Below, in pieces: positions 33,086 to 40,597 of a DNA stretch of 64,000 nucleotides. A program made the translations under genes and the position numbers. The notes under the pieces were generated by a model that saw nothing but the letters and a program-made list of their open reading frames with translations, did not search any database and was not told the origin of the DNA. Position 1 is the first letter of the stretch, and each line of letters opens with the position of its first letter. Source of the DNA: Eubacterium callanderi (GTDB lineage Bacteria; Bacillota; Clostridia; Eubacteriales; Eubacteriaceae); NCBI RefSeq assembly GCF_900142645.1, contig NZ_FRBP01000006.1, positions 1-64,000 of the forward strand, in the 5' to 3' direction.

Positions 33086-33108
33086 GGGCGTCGCTTGGCG
33101 TCCTTTTT
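33086..33108 (+). terminator. intrinsic terminator after XkdX-like gene
   Basis: GGGCGTC (33086-33092) pairs with GGCGTCC (33097-33103) using two G-U pairs and a GCTT loop, followed by five T. It lies between tail and lysis genes. Confidence 0.65.
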
Positions 33109-33129
33109 CGATTTTGAAAGGACAACCGA

Positions 33130-33438
33130 GTGGAGCATTTTAGATTAATTGTGGAGATTGCCATCGGCATCACAGCGCTGGTGGCCTTTGGAAAGCTGGT
33201 GCTGCAGCCTGTTAGAGTTCAAGCTCAAAGAGTGGCCGTGATTGAAGAAGGGATTCAAAGCATGTTGCACGACCGGATTTACCAGGCGTGCACTTTTTAT
33301 ATCAAACGCAGCTGGGTAACTGTTTCGGATTTAAAGAATCTGGAGCACATGTTTGAGCCATACGAAGACATGGGCGGCAACGGCACAGCGAAAGAATTGT
33401 ATGAGCGGGTCAAAGACCTGCCCATTAGGGAGGAATAG
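33130..33438 (+). CDS. lysis-region membrane-anchored protein, 102 aa
   Basis: GTG 33130 start. One N-terminal membrane span (IVEIAIGITALVAFGKLVL), then a soluble helical part (ERVKDLPIREE at the end). Small proteins like this precede holins in Clostridia phages, and may assist or control the holin. No family name recognised. Confidence 0.6.
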   Translation: MEHFRLIVEIAIGITALVAFGKLVLQPVRVQAQRVAVIEEGIQSMLHDRIYQACTFYIKRSWVTVSDLKNLEHMFEPYEDMGGNGTAKELYERVKDLPIREE

Positions 33439-33440
33439 AC

Positions 33441-33704
33441 ATGGAATACATCGTACAAGACTTCTTGATTTTAGTCCCTGTGCTCTACGTGCTGGGGCTT
33501 TTTTTAAAGGGCACACCCAAAGTACCCAACTGGTTAATCCCGTGGATAATCGGCGTTTTAGGCGTTGCGCTGGGGTTTGGAATCGGCGGGTTTAATGTGA
33601 CCGCGGCGATTCAGGGCATTCTGGCAGCTGCAGCGGCGGTTTATGGGAACCAGCTGTGGAAGCAGGTGGTAAATGGGATTAATGAAAAGAAGGAGGACAG
33701 ATAA
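33441..33704 (+). CDS. phage holin
   Basis: 87 residues with three hydrophobic stretches: FLILVPVLYVLGLFLKG, WIIGVLGVALGFGIGG and a less apolar Ala-rich helix (AAIQGILAAAAAVYGNQLW), ending in a charged tail NEKKEDR. This is the layout of the phage_holin_5-type family. It forms the membrane lesion that lets the endolysin, encoded 2 nt downstream, reach the wall. Confidence 0.85.
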   Translation: MEYIVQDFLILVPVLYVLGLFLKGTPKVPNWLIPWIIGVLGVALGFGIGGFNVTAAIQGILAAAAAVYGNQLWKQVVNGINEKKEDR

Positions 33705-33706
33705 TA

Positions 33707-34702
33707 ATGGCAAGTATTTTTTTAGCAGTAGGACACGGTATTTCCACTAATGGAAACTGGGATTCTGGATGCGTGGATGGTAGTTATACCGAAGCAGACC
33801 TGATGTTTGATATTGTCGGCGTTGCAGTTCGAATCCTGCGTCAGCATGGCGTTATTGTTGGGACGGATTGGGATACCGGAAACGATCGGAACATGACTTA
33901 TACCGTTCGGGATGCAAACAACGGCGGTTATGATTATTACATGTCAGTGCATTGTGACTACAGGGAAGCACCGAGCGGAACACTTCCGATTGTTGACCCG
34001 CGATCTGCCGGTGGTCCAGCTTTTACAGAAACCGTTAATCGCGAGTATATGGCTGTGACAGGGCTTGGAACACGCGGCATCTTATATCGGGATGATTACG
34101 AAGTCGCCCAAACAGATATGACGGCCTGTATTTTTGAAACAGGGTCCATCCGGGCAGACATTGGGGTATTGACGAATCCAGAACTGGCAGGAACCGGGAT
34201 TGCGAAAGGGATTTTAAGCGCAATGGGGATTGCTTATAATGGTAGCACACCAGCACCGACGCCAGACCCGCAGCCAAGCAACGATAACCCTTATGGCTTT
34301 ACGTCCATCTTCAGCGGCAGCTATTACCTCTCTTACGGTGATGGCCCAGACGAAAATATCCGCCAGTTCCAGAGAGATTGCAATTTCTGCGGCTACTGGG
34401 GCGAGACAGGTCCGCTAACCGAAGATGCGCTCTACGGTTCAGAAAGCCAATATGCCTGTGAATGCATCCAGAGGTTCCATGGCTTAACCGTTGACGGTGA
34501 GTACGGGATCAAGACCGACATCGCGCTGATGACTGAGATCGCACGAATTCAGGAGGCGTTGAAATGTCATGGTTATGATGTAGCGATTGATGGCGGTGCG
34601 GGGCCGGTCACCATTGCTGCGCTGAAAGACTTCCAGGCGAAAAATGGACTGGAATCGGACGGCATCTGTGGCGATCTGACAAGAGTTGCTTTAGGGATTT
34701 AA
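33707..34702 (+). CDS. endolysin: N-acetylmuramoyl-L-alanine amidase
   Basis: 331 residues. Residues 1-180 are an Amidase_3 domain: VGHGISTNGNWDSGC supplies the first zinc His, SVHCDYRE the second, and FETGSIR the catalytic Glu region. A short Pro/Thr linker (TPAPTPDPQPSNDNP) leads to two peptidoglycan-binding-like repeats (residues about 210-331; IQRFHGLTVDGEYGIKT and LKDFQAKNGLESDGICGD). It lyses the cell at the end of the cycle. No signal peptide, consistent with holin-dependent export. Confidence 0.88.
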   Translation: MASIFLAVGHGISTNGNWDSGCVDGSYTEADLMFDIVGVAVRILRQHGVIVGTDWDTGNDRNMTYTVRDANNGGYDYYMSVHCDYREAPSGTLPIVDPRSAGGPAFTETVNREYMAVTGLGTRGILYRDDYEVAQTDMTACIFETGSIRADIGVLTNPELAGTGIAKGILSAMGIAYNGSTPAPTPDPQPSNDNPYGFTSIFSGSYYLSYGDGPDENIRQFQRDCNFCGYWGETGPLTEDALYGSESQYACECIQRFHGLTVDGEYGIKTDIALMTEIARIQEALKCHGYDVAIDGGAGPVTIAALKDFQAKNGLESDGICGDLTRVALGI

Positions 34703-34745
34703 TTTCGGATTTATCCTTAAGTAACCAAATTATTACAGATGTTTT

Positions 34746-34790
34746 AAAGATTCTTGTCGCGTTCTAAACGTAAAGACACACAGAATCTTT
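34746..34790 (+). other. long-loop inverted repeat behind endolysin
   Basis: AAAGATTCT (34746-34754) pairs perfectly with AGAATCTTT (34782-34790), loop of 27 nt, followed by more T; may act as a first terminator of the lysis operon. Confidence 0.45.
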
Positions 34791-34808
34791 TTCATTTCTT
34801 TTCCTTTT

Positions 34809-34843
34809 AGGCCGTCCTTCATTGAGAGAGGCGGCCTCTTTTT
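34809..34843 (+). terminator. intrinsic terminator of the late operon
   Basis: AGGCCG (34809-34814) pairs with CGGCCT (34832-34837), followed by CTTTTT. Last terminator behind the endolysin gene and the end of the core phage genes. Confidence 0.75.
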
Positions 34844-34962
34844 AATGGAAAAATGTTATCAGCTCAAATTGAAATATTAAAAGCATTCGGAAATTTTCCT
34901 TTAAGCCTAGAATTTTCTCGTTTTTTTTTTTGATAGAATAAAAACAAAAGGCAAGGGGTTTT

Positions 34963-35037
34963 ATGGAGAATAATCTATTAGGTTTAGCAGGAATTACCGC
35001 AATAATTGCTCTTTTAGGAGTTTTTTTCAACAAATAA
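34963..35037 (+). CDS. 24-aa hydrophobic peptide
   Basis: ATG 34963 has a strong AAGGGG site. The product MENNLLGLAGITAIIALLGV plus FFNK is a single membrane span with one charged residue at the C-terminus, like type I toxin peptides or small membrane regulators. It lies in an A/T-rich accessory segment and is followed by a membrane-protein gene within 3 nt, implying an operon. Function unknown; no antitoxin RNA could be identified. Confidence 0.45.
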   Translation: MENNLLGLAGITAIIALLGVFFNK

Positions 35038-35039
35038 TT

Positions 35040-35615
35040 GTGATTAAAAACAAAAATATTATGAAAGAAAGAAGTAAATGGAGAGAAAGATTAAATATTT
35101 TATCTATAAAAATTGAAAACGGGAATAGTTATCAAGTCTCTCAAGCTATTACAGAGTTAAAAGTAAGATTAAATCCATGTGGTTATTTTGATAACAATAA
35201 TTTTTATAAAGACGGCCATGTTTGGGCGTTATTAAAAAATAATAATACGAATATTGTTGATCAAAAGACAAAAAAACAATTAATAAAGTATATTGGACTA
35301 TTCTTGAATCATGATTGGGAAAGATGTAAAAGGGAAAGTTTGCACTGGTGTTTTATACCCTATGAAATATTAGGTGGGACGCTTGCTTTTTTAAGTTTAA
35401 TGTCTATACTTTACACAAAACTATTAATGTTTAATTCCTATGCCGATGAGCGGCTGTTTTTAAGGATTAATCTGTTGATATTTTTTGTTTTGGCGGTTAT
35501 GATTTTAATTATAGAGGGAATATTTTTCTTCCTGAAAAAAAAGGAAAATGAAAAATATATAACATTTGTGAAAAAATACAGGGAAGAAATTAACGATATT
35601 ACAAAAAATAAATAA
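35040..35615 (+). CDS. accessory two-span membrane protein
   Basis: Starts at GTG 35040 or, perhaps better, ATG 35061; neither has a strong binding site. The N-terminal 100 residues are basic and soluble, followed by two membrane helices (LGGTLAFLSLMSILYTKLLM and LLIFFVLAVMILIIEGIFFF) and a charged tail. Composition is very A/T-rich, unlike the phage core. Position behind the lysis genes is typical of lysogenic conversion cargo (exclusion or abortive infection). No homology recognised. Confidence 0.55.
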   Translation: MIKNKNIMKERSKWRERLNILSIKIENGNSYQVSQAITELKVRLNPCGYFDNNNFYKDGHVWALLKNNNTNIVDQKTKKQLIKYIGLFLNHDWERCKRESLHWCFIPYEILGGTLAFLSLMSILYTKLLMFNSYADERLFLRINLLIFFVLAVMILIIEGIFFFLKKKENEKYITFVKKYREEINDITKNK

Positions 35616-35740
35616 TGGCGGTTGTTTATTTTAATATTAAAAGTATATTTGAATTGCCTGGTTAGAGAAATATATATTCTTTTCTTTAATTAAGAGGTAC
35701 GTATATTAACGAATGTGTAGAAGGTATTTGGTGAGATTGG

Positions 35741-35763
35741 GAAGTCCAATAGGGCTTCTTTTT
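35741..35763 (+). terminator. intrinsic terminator of accessory operon
   Basis: GAAGTCC (35741-35747) pairs with GGGCTTC (35752-35758, one G-U), loop AATA, then five T. Confidence 0.75.
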
Positions 35764-35783
35764 GTTTAAAACCCACTCACCAG

Positions 35784-35847
35784 GGGTATAAATAATCTCG
35801 AACACACATACCTCTTACTTTTTAAAATACAAATTACTCTCCCAACT
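35784..35847. repeat. dispersed repeat, copy 1
   Basis: GGGTATAAATA, five variable bases, then GAACACACATACCTCTTAC is repeated at 39893. A second conserved patch (AATTACTCTCCC) follows, and each copy is trailed by a terminator hairpin. No reading frame of note. Could be a conserved small RNA or leader, or a scar of recombination at the prophage right end. Confidence 0.55.
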
Positions 35848-35864
35848 AACTTTTCCTTTTTTAG

Positions 35865-35896
35865 AACTCTCGGTCTTTTGGATCGGGAGTTTTTTA
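35865..35896 (+). terminator. intrinsic terminator behind repeat copy 1
   Basis: AACTCTCG (35865-35872) pairs with CGGGAGTT (35884-35891, one G-U), followed by T-run. The CTCTCGGTCTTT string of its 5' arm and loop recurs at about 36764 in a similar hairpin. Confidence 0.7.
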
Positions 35897-35943
35897 TTGT
35901 CGTGTATATAATAATCCCTAAGAATAGATGGAATTTGTCTCGC

Positions 35944-35972
35944 TTGCTTTTTGAGAACGAAAGTTCTATAAT
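35944..35972 (+). promoter_or_regulatory. SOS-type promoter with LexA box
   Basis: TTGCTT (35944-35949), 17-nt spacer, TATAAT (35967-35972). The spacer contains AGAACGAAAGTTCT (35954-35967), a perfect Firmicute LexA box of the form GAAC-N4-GTTC, placed where LexA would block polymerase. It should make the next gene damage-inducible. Confidence 0.75.
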
Positions 35973-36005
35973 TTAGACACAAACGTTCTTTAATGAGGTG
36001 GTTTT

Positions 36006-36305
36006 ATGCAACGTAAGTACAATAACGTAAGGGTCGATCTGCTAAGGATGTGCACTAAGTATATTCCAAAAGGCTTTTACGCCGATGGGAAGCAATACGA
36101 GATTAAAGAAATTGTAGAAGTTAAGAAAGGTTTTATCCGCTGCGGCTCGCCCGGACTGCGCTATCTTGTCATTACGGATAAGAAGAATGCGGAGCTGCTT
36201 TTCGATAACCGAACAAAGCAATGGACTGCCATTATTTTCGACCCGCCAAAAGAGGAGAAAAAGGCCAGGGAAGAAATACTGGAAGACCTAAAATATTTAA
36301 ATTAA
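36006..36305 (+). CDS. SOS-promoter-controlled hypothetical protein, 99 aa
   Basis: ATG 36006 after GAGGTGG, 34 nt behind a LexA-type promoter. The product is basic in its first half (MQRKYNNVRVDLLRMCTKYI) and beta-rich in the middle (IRCGSPGLRYLVITDKKNAE), ending in an acidic/basic helix. No family recognised. Regulation suggests a role in the DNA-damage response or prophage induction. The next gene follows 14 nt on and is probably co-transcribed. Confidence 0.6.
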   Translation: MQRKYNNVRVDLLRMCTKYIPKGFYADGKQYEIKEIVEVKKGFIRCGSPGLRYLVITDKKNAELLFDNRTKQWTAIIFDPPKEEKKAREEILEDLKYLN

Positions 36306-36319
36306 AATGGGGGATAAAA

Positions 36320-36478
36320 ATGAAAATCGCGCAAGAGTACAAAGGCTACTATTTGGATGTATTCTACAAAGATGGGGTTGTGAATGGCATTATTCAGCAA
36401 ACACAGGATCAACTTCAGGGGCTGACGGTTGAGGAAGTTGTACGGGAGTTTAAGAAGAAAGTTCATGAAATATCTTAA
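36320..36478 (+). CDS. hypothetical protein, 52 aa
   Basis: ATG 36320 with TGGGGGAT upstream. The 52 residues (MKIAQEYKGYYLDVFYKDGV ... VVREFKKKVHEIS) look like a small strand-strand-helix protein. Probably in one transcript with the gene before it, under the same LexA-type promoter. Function unknown. Confidence 0.5.
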   Translation: MKIAQEYKGYYLDVFYKDGVVNGIIQQTQDQLQGLTVEEVVREFKKKVHEIS

Positions 36479-36555
36479 CATAATAGACCATATATAATGT
36501 AGAGATTTTTTTGATATGAAGAGTATTGTATATTCACGAAAAATGTATAAATATG

Positions 36556-36574
36556 TTGCCCCTAATTTTGCCCC
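36556..36574. repeat. TTGCCCC direct repeat near prophage right end
   Basis: TTGCCCC occurs at 36556-36562 and 36568-36574, 12 bp apart in an A/T-rich gap with no gene (36479-36706). Closely spaced short direct repeats at the edge of an integrated element resemble integrase arm sites, so the right attachment site may be nearby. The left end is not in the window, so this cannot be confirmed. Confidence 0.3.
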
Positions 36575-36706
36575 TTATAGATTTTTATAAAGCAAAAAGT
36601 TTCAAAACACATTGCACGAAAAAACGCTAAAAAAGGTAGATTTAAAGGAAATGCAACGCCCTGATAAGCCAGTTTAATACAGACTTAGTAACATGAAACA
36701 AAAATG

Positions 36707-36759
36707 AAAGACCCTTTCAAACAGGCTGTTTAAGCCATTTGAAAGGGTCTTTTCTTTTT
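36707..36759 (+). terminator. strong intrinsic terminator
   Basis: AAAGACCCTTTCAAA (36707-36721) pairs perfectly with TTTGAAAGGGTCTTT (36738-36752), then CTTTTT. It probably belongs to a host gene interrupted or displaced by the prophage, because no gene lies directly before it. Confidence 0.85.
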
Positions 36760-36841
36760 CAGGGCTCTCGGTCTTTGTTCAGGGGCTTTTTACGTAAAAC
36801 AAGATAATTGTTATTATTTTGAAATGTATCCTATTTAATAA

Positions 36842-36870
36842 TAGACATGGATTAAAATAGATGCTATAAT
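36842..36870 (+). promoter_or_regulatory. sigma-70 promoter
   Basis: TAGACA (36842-36847), 17-nt spacer, TATAAT (36865-36870), 43 nt before the next start codon. Confidence 0.75.
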
Positions 36871-36913
36871 GATGATAAAATGTATATATTGAAGAACGAA
36901 GGAGGAAGATATT

Positions 36914-37243
36914 ATGAAGATCAATATGGATAAGGCTGTTGTTGAGTTTATTCCAGAAAATCAGATTGAAACTGCTGAGCTTGAAGCGCTTTGGATTAAA
37001 ATGGGGAACTGCGTGGGAGATAATAAGAAACTGTCACCGATCGGTGTATATATCCCGACAGAAAACAATGTAGCGCGCTTTCACATTGGTGGTTTAACAG
37101 AAGCAGAAGCAAAGGCGGCACCAGAGCTTAGGGCGCCCTTCGATTGCCAGGTTTACTGCCTAACCTGTAATAAAGTTCAATCTGTAAAAGAAGGAGATTT
37201 AATCCCTTTCTGCTGCGGAAAACCTATGGAAATCATGGATTAA
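36914..37243 (+). CDS. hypothetical protein with C-terminal zinc ribbon, 109 aa
   Basis: ATG 36914 follows AAGGAGGAAG. Residues about 75-109 hold a metal-binding pattern, YCLTCNKVQSVKEGD then IPFCCGKPME, with Cys-x-x-Cys and Cys-Cys; the first 75 residues are a mixed alpha/beta domain without known motif. Single-gene unit with its own promoter and terminator. First clear host gene right of the prophage. Desulfoferrodoxin/rubredoxin-like iron binding is one possibility, not shown. Confidence 0.6.
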   Translation: MKINMDKAVVEFIPENQIETAELEALWIKMGNCVGDNKKLSPIGVYIPTENNVARFHIGGLTEAEAKAAPELRAPFDCQVYCLTCNKVQSVKEGDLIPFCCGKPMEIMD

Positions 37244-37259
37244 CCATTTAGTATTTACG

Positions 37260-37305
37260 GCTCTTCTAATGCAGGCGATCCGCTTTGTGAAGAAGGGCTT
37301 TTTTA
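37260..37305 (+). terminator. intrinsic terminator
   Basis: GCTCTTCT (37260-37267) pairs with AGAAGGGC (37291-37298, one G-U), long loop, then six T. Confidence 0.6.
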
Positions 37306-37321
37306 TTTTTTGAAAAAGAGG

Positions 37322-38092
37322 TCAGCTTCTCAAGCCGACCCCTTTTTCAATGAGATACCAGCAAATGGCGTAAAGCACGATGATAAAAAGGACAAGGATT
37401 GTTAAGGACCACACGACCGGGACATCTGTTACGCCAAGAAACCCAAAACGGAAGCCTGAGACCATGTAGACAATGGGATTAACCTTTGAAACAGCCTGCC
37501 AGATCGGCGGCAGCATCGAAATGGAGTAAAACACACCGCCCAGATAGGTTAGTGGCTGCAGCACAAAGGTGGGCACAATGGAGACATCATCAAAGGATTT
37601 GGCAAAGATCCCGTTGAGCAGCCCAGCCAATGAAAATAAGACAGCCGTCATAAGCAGGGTAACGAGGATGATGGGCCAGGAAAAGACATGAAGGGGGACA
37701 AAAAATAACGAAATCACAGTGACGAGCGCTCCGACCATGATGCTTCGCCCCAGACCGCCGGTGACGAACCCCAGAATGATAACCTGAGTCGGCACTGGCG
37801 CGACCAGCAGCTCCTCAATGTTTTTCTGAAATTTTTGAGAAAAAAAGGAGGAGGCGACATTGCTGTAGGAGCTGGTGATGACAGACATCATAATGAGCCC
37901 GGGCACGATGAATTCCATATAGGAAAAACCGCCCATCTCTCCAATTCGTCCACCAATCAGATTTCCGAAAATAACAAAATACAATGAGGTGGTGATGACC
38001 GGCGGTACCAAAGTTTGTACCCAGATGCGCAGATAGCGGTTGGTTTCTTTTGCAGCCAGGCGTTTTAGTGCAGTAAAATAAAGTTTAAACAT
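37322..38092 (-). CDS. ABC-2 type transporter permease
   Basis: 256 residues from ATG 38092 (GGAGG 8 nt before it); the longer in-frame start at 38119 lies inside the ATPase gene and lacks a site. Six membrane spans are visible, with the ABC-2 signature region FFSQKFQKNIEELLVAPVP and FVLQPLTYLGGVFYS. Resembles E. coli YadH and NodJ-type permeases. It overlaps the ATPase gene by 8 nt, forming a two-component exporter; substrate unknown (drug, lipid or glycan). Confidence 0.88.
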   Translation of the reverse strand: MFKLYFTALKRLAAKETNRYLRIWVQTLVPPVITTSLYFVIFGNLIGGRIGEMGGFSYMEFIVPGLIMMSVITSSYSNVASSFFSQKFQKNIEELLVAPVPTQVIILGFVTGGLGRSIMVGALVTVISLFFVPLHVFSWPIILVTLLMTAVLFSLAGLLNGIFAKSFDDVSIVPTFVLQPLTYLGGVFYSISMLPPIWQAVSKVNPIVYMVSGFRFGFLGVTDVPVVWSLTILVLFIIVLYAICWYLIEKGVGLRS

Positions 38093-39020
38093 TTTTTTCC
38101 TCCGATTGATGTTTAACATCGGTGATTTTTAAGAATAATTCTTCTAAACGGTTGGATTTATTACGCATGGAAACGACTTTTATCCCTTGTTTTGTGAGCT
38201 GTTCGAAGATTCCGTTGACTCCCTGATCGCGCTGGACCTCGACGGTGAGGGTACGGCTGTCCTCAAAGTAGTTTTTATACCCATTGATAACAGGCCTGGT
38301 TTCAAAAGGCTCTAAATCAAAAATAAAGGTTTCATACTGTAATTTCGACAAAAGGTTTTTCATACTGGTATTCTCAATGAGCTCACCGGACTGGATGATC
38401 CCGATATTGCGGCAGAGCATTTCTGCTTCCTCCAGGTAATGGGTTGTCAGGATGATGGTCGTTCCCTGTGCATTCAGGTTTCTCAGGAAATCCCACATCT
38501 CACGTCGCAATTCAATATCGACCCCTGCTGTGGGCTCGTCTAAAATAAGCAGGCGTGGCTCATGCATCAATGCCCGGGCAATCATCAAACGCCGCTTCAT
38601 CCCACCGGAGAGCATCCGCGCCCGTTCATGGCGCTTTTCAAGCAGTCCGGATTGCCTGAGGTATTTTTCACTGCGTTCCAGGGCTTCCTTGTGGGGAACA
38701 CCGTAGTAACCAGCCTGATTGACGACAATCTGCTGGACGGTTTCAAATGGATTAAAGTTAAACTCCTGTGGCACTAGGCCGATCTGCTGTTTTGCCTGGA
38801 CCAGATCGGTATCAAGGTCATATCCAAACACCTTTACAGTTCCAGCTGTTTTATTCACCAGGGAGGTAACGATTCCGATGGTGGTTGATTTTCCAGCGCC
38901 ATTTGGTCCAAGGAGCGCGTAGAAATCGCCCTGCTCCACAACTAAATTGATGCCGCGCAGCGCCACAACCCCTGATTCATAGGTTTTCTTTAAATTTTTT
39001 AGTTCGAGTGCAATGGTCAT
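38085..39020 (-). CDS. ABC transporter ATP-binding protein
   Basis: 311 residues, AGGAGAAA before ATG. Walker A GPNGAGKST, Q-loop LVPQEF, signature LSGGMKRRL, Walker B LLILDEPTAGVD and H-loop TTHYLEEAEMLC are all intact. The C-terminal 80 residues form a short regulatory extension typical of ABC-2 exporters (YadG/NodI/CcmA group). Pairs with the permease encoded directly downstream. It lies 12 nt behind the DUF1579-like gene, so the three form one operon. Confidence 0.93.
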   Translation of the reverse strand: MTIALELKNLKKTYESGVVALRGINLVVEQGDFYALLGPNGAGKSTTIGIVTSLVNKTAGTVKVFGYDLDTDLVQAKQQIGLVPQEFNFNPFETVQQIVVNQAGYYGVPHKEALERSEKYLRQSGLLEKRHERARMLSGGMKRRLMIARALMHEPRLLILDEPTAGVDIELRREMWDFLRNLNAQGTTIILTTHYLEEAEMLCRNIGIIQSGELIENTSMKNLLSKLQYETFIFDLEPFETRPVINGYKNYFEDSRTLTVEVQRDQGVNGIFEQLTKQGIKVVSMRNKSNRLEELFLKITDVKHQSEEKNV

Positions 39021-39032
39021 ATTATTTTCTCC

Positions 39033-39491
39033 TTAAATGCGTTCGGCATATAAATCAAAATTAATATGCCATTCGCCGTCCTCTTTTACGGTAACGTCCT
39101 GCCAATGGAAATTATTTTCCTCAATTTTAGCAAATACCCATTTTCTCCTTTTATTCTCAATATCCGTAAGGACGATTATGCCATTTTCTTTTTTTGCTTC
39201 AAGCCGAATAATTTTTCCTGTAAAACAATAGGCAATATCCCAGGCCTGCGTGCCGGGATTATAGACGCGAAGCGTCGTCCCGCGTTCATAATCGGGCAGG
39301 ATAATAATATCCTGTATTGCCATTCCCTCAAGAACCCACGAAAAGTGCCATTCGCCTTTAATCGAGTGCGAAGTGCTGTTGTCAATATAGTCAATTTTCC
39401 AGCTCCCGACAAGCTCTCCAAAATAATTAAATTCTTCGGGCAGCTCTATATTCTTACATTCACTTGTCAACTTTTTAAGAAAGTCCTGCAT
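39033..39491 (-). CDS. DUF1579-like lipocalin-fold protein
   Basis: 152 residues, GGAGGAATTAA before ATG. The pattern FGELVGSWKIDYIDNS, GEWHFSWVLEGMAIQDI, TLRVYNPGTQAWDIAYCFTG is that of DUF1579 and related beta-barrel proteins that begin with a GxW turn. Ligand unknown. First gene of the ABC exporter operon on the - strand; the cargo or sensor role is a guess. Confidence 0.6.
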   Translation of the reverse strand: MQDFLKKLTSECKNIELPEEFNYFGELVGSWKIDYIDNSTSHSIKGEWHFSWVLEGMAIQDIIILPDYERGTTLRVYNPGTQAWDIAYCFTGKIIRLEAKKENGIIVLTDIENKRRKWVFAKIEENNFHWQDVTVKEDGEWHINFDLYAERI

Positions 39492-39892
39492 GCGTTAATT
39501 CCTCCGCTAATATAAAATAATCTGATGTTCGGTTTACCCGCCAGCGGCGGTTATCCTTTCTATACTCTAAAGTAAAAGGGATGGGTCTGTCAAGAAATTC
39601 CGTGTATTTTATCTGGATATCGTGTCATCTATGTACAATATATAAAGCTTTTGACATCTTCTCATTTGTTCATTTTTTAATGTGAGGGAAGCGATTTTAA
39701 AAAAAGTGCACCCAACAGGAATATTCAAAAGCTACGGTCTACCAAGGGATAGGAGAGTATCGCGCTTATTGAAAATGTTAGATGCACCTGTTTTTAATAT
39801 ATCAGATATTCTGGGCTTTTGCAAGAGCTGTTAAGTTAAGCTTTAGATATGTTTTATCCTGTTTTGTTCAGATGTTTATATTGCAGATTCCC
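39492..39892. other. A/T-rich intergenic stretch, nothing recognised
   Basis: This 400-nt gap lies between the divergent exporter operon and the second dispersed repeat. On the - strand a TTGACA (complement of 39588-39593) could be a -35 for the exporter operon, but no good -10 lies at the right distance. No coding potential or RNA structure is convincing. Confidence 0.3.
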
Positions 39893-39965
39893 GGGTATAA
39901 ATAGAATTGAACACACATACCTCTTACTTAAATCAATTAATCTCTCCCCCAATTTACTCTCCCCA
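39893..39965. repeat. dispersed repeat, copy 2
   Basis: Matches copy 1 at 35784: GGGTATAAATA then GAACACACATACCTCTTACTT identical, five bases between them different, and a later AATTTACTCTCCC patch conserved. A 16-bp stem terminator follows at once. Suggests a short transcribed element rather than random similarity. Confidence 0.55.
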
Positions 39966-40003
39966 AAAGAAGCCCCTGATCAAAGATCAGGGGCTTCTTT
40001 CAT
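39966..40003 (+). terminator. very strong bidirectional terminator
   Basis: A perfect 16-bp stem (39966-39981 with 39985-40000) with a 3-nt loop AAA; the 3' arm ends in CTTTC and the 5' arm begins CCCAAAAG, so it can work in both directions. Confidence 0.75.
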
Positions 40004-40068
40004 TATAAAGTCTTATCAAGCTGTTAAAACTAAACAGACTACGATAAGAATATTTGTTCTAAAAGCAC

Positions 40069-40097
40069 TTGCTTTTTGAAACGAACGTTTGTATAAT
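40069..40097 (+). promoter_or_regulatory. second SOS-type promoter
   Basis: TTGCTT (40069-40074), 17-nt spacer, TATAAT (40092-40097), with AAACGAACGTTT (40079-40090) in the spacer: a LexA box with one mismatch. The stretch CTTGCTTTTTGA is shared with the promoter at 35944, and the layout is the same. Confidence 0.65.
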
Positions 40098-40264
40098 AGA
40101 AATGTCATCACTTTTCTTTGAGGGGATAATCGAAATAAAGGACAGGATGTCGTGGGCTTGCATGGTGAAAACAGTAGTATCCACGCATTGGTTGAAGCGC
40201 TCCACGATCCTGAGCTGTATGGATTGTCCCCCCTCTATGGTTTCTTATTTTATTATCGGATATA

Positions 40265-40560
40265 ATGGTGTCCGAATCATCCAAAAGGAGAAGACGCTTG
40301 TATTTATTGTTTTCGATTTTATGCCAGTTATTTATTTGTCTCTGCTACAGCCTGGCGATTTTTTATCTGGCGGTCACACTGACAGGCAGTATTTTTCTGA
40401 TGAATTATCATACGCTGGTTACTATGACTGTGCCTGCTGTCACGGCGGGCCAGACTGAATATCCCTGAGTCGCTGAGGGCCAAGGTGTAAGATGTCTGAC
40501 CGTCTGGGCAGTGAAACGGACCGCTCGCGAAAAATATAAAAAACCTGGATACTTCTGTGT
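40265..40560 (+). pseudogene. possible decayed SOS-induced membrane/LysM protein
   Basis: ATG 40265 opens a 67-residue frame with a basic start (SSKRRRRLYLLF), a membrane span (SILCQLFICLCYSLAIFYLA) and then VTAGQTEYP and a stop. Past the stop, adjacent frames read PESLRAKV and LTVWAVKR, which together look like a broken LysM module (AGxTLWxIAESL...VW.VK). A small membrane plus LysM protein under LexA control would be a YneA-type cell-division inhibitor. Several frameshifts would be needed, so I treat it as a remnant. The 40098-40264 stretch between promoter and this frame shows no convincing gene. Confidence 0.3.
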
Positions 40561-40597
40561 TATACTGAGTAAAGACAATTAAAAAAGGAGAAACGCG

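Noticed and set aside
33130-33438. This gene as the main holin
   Set aside because: It has only one span and a long soluble part; the next gene has the multi-span holin layout.
1-36478. Integrase, repressor or insertion sequence
   Set aside because: No tyrosine or serine recombinase motif, CI-like repressor or transposase DDE frame is visible; the lysogeny genes must lie left of the window.
40069-40458. 129-codon + frame across the second SOS promoter
   Set aside because: It begins inside the -35 box and its product has no natural look; the frame at 40265 fits better.
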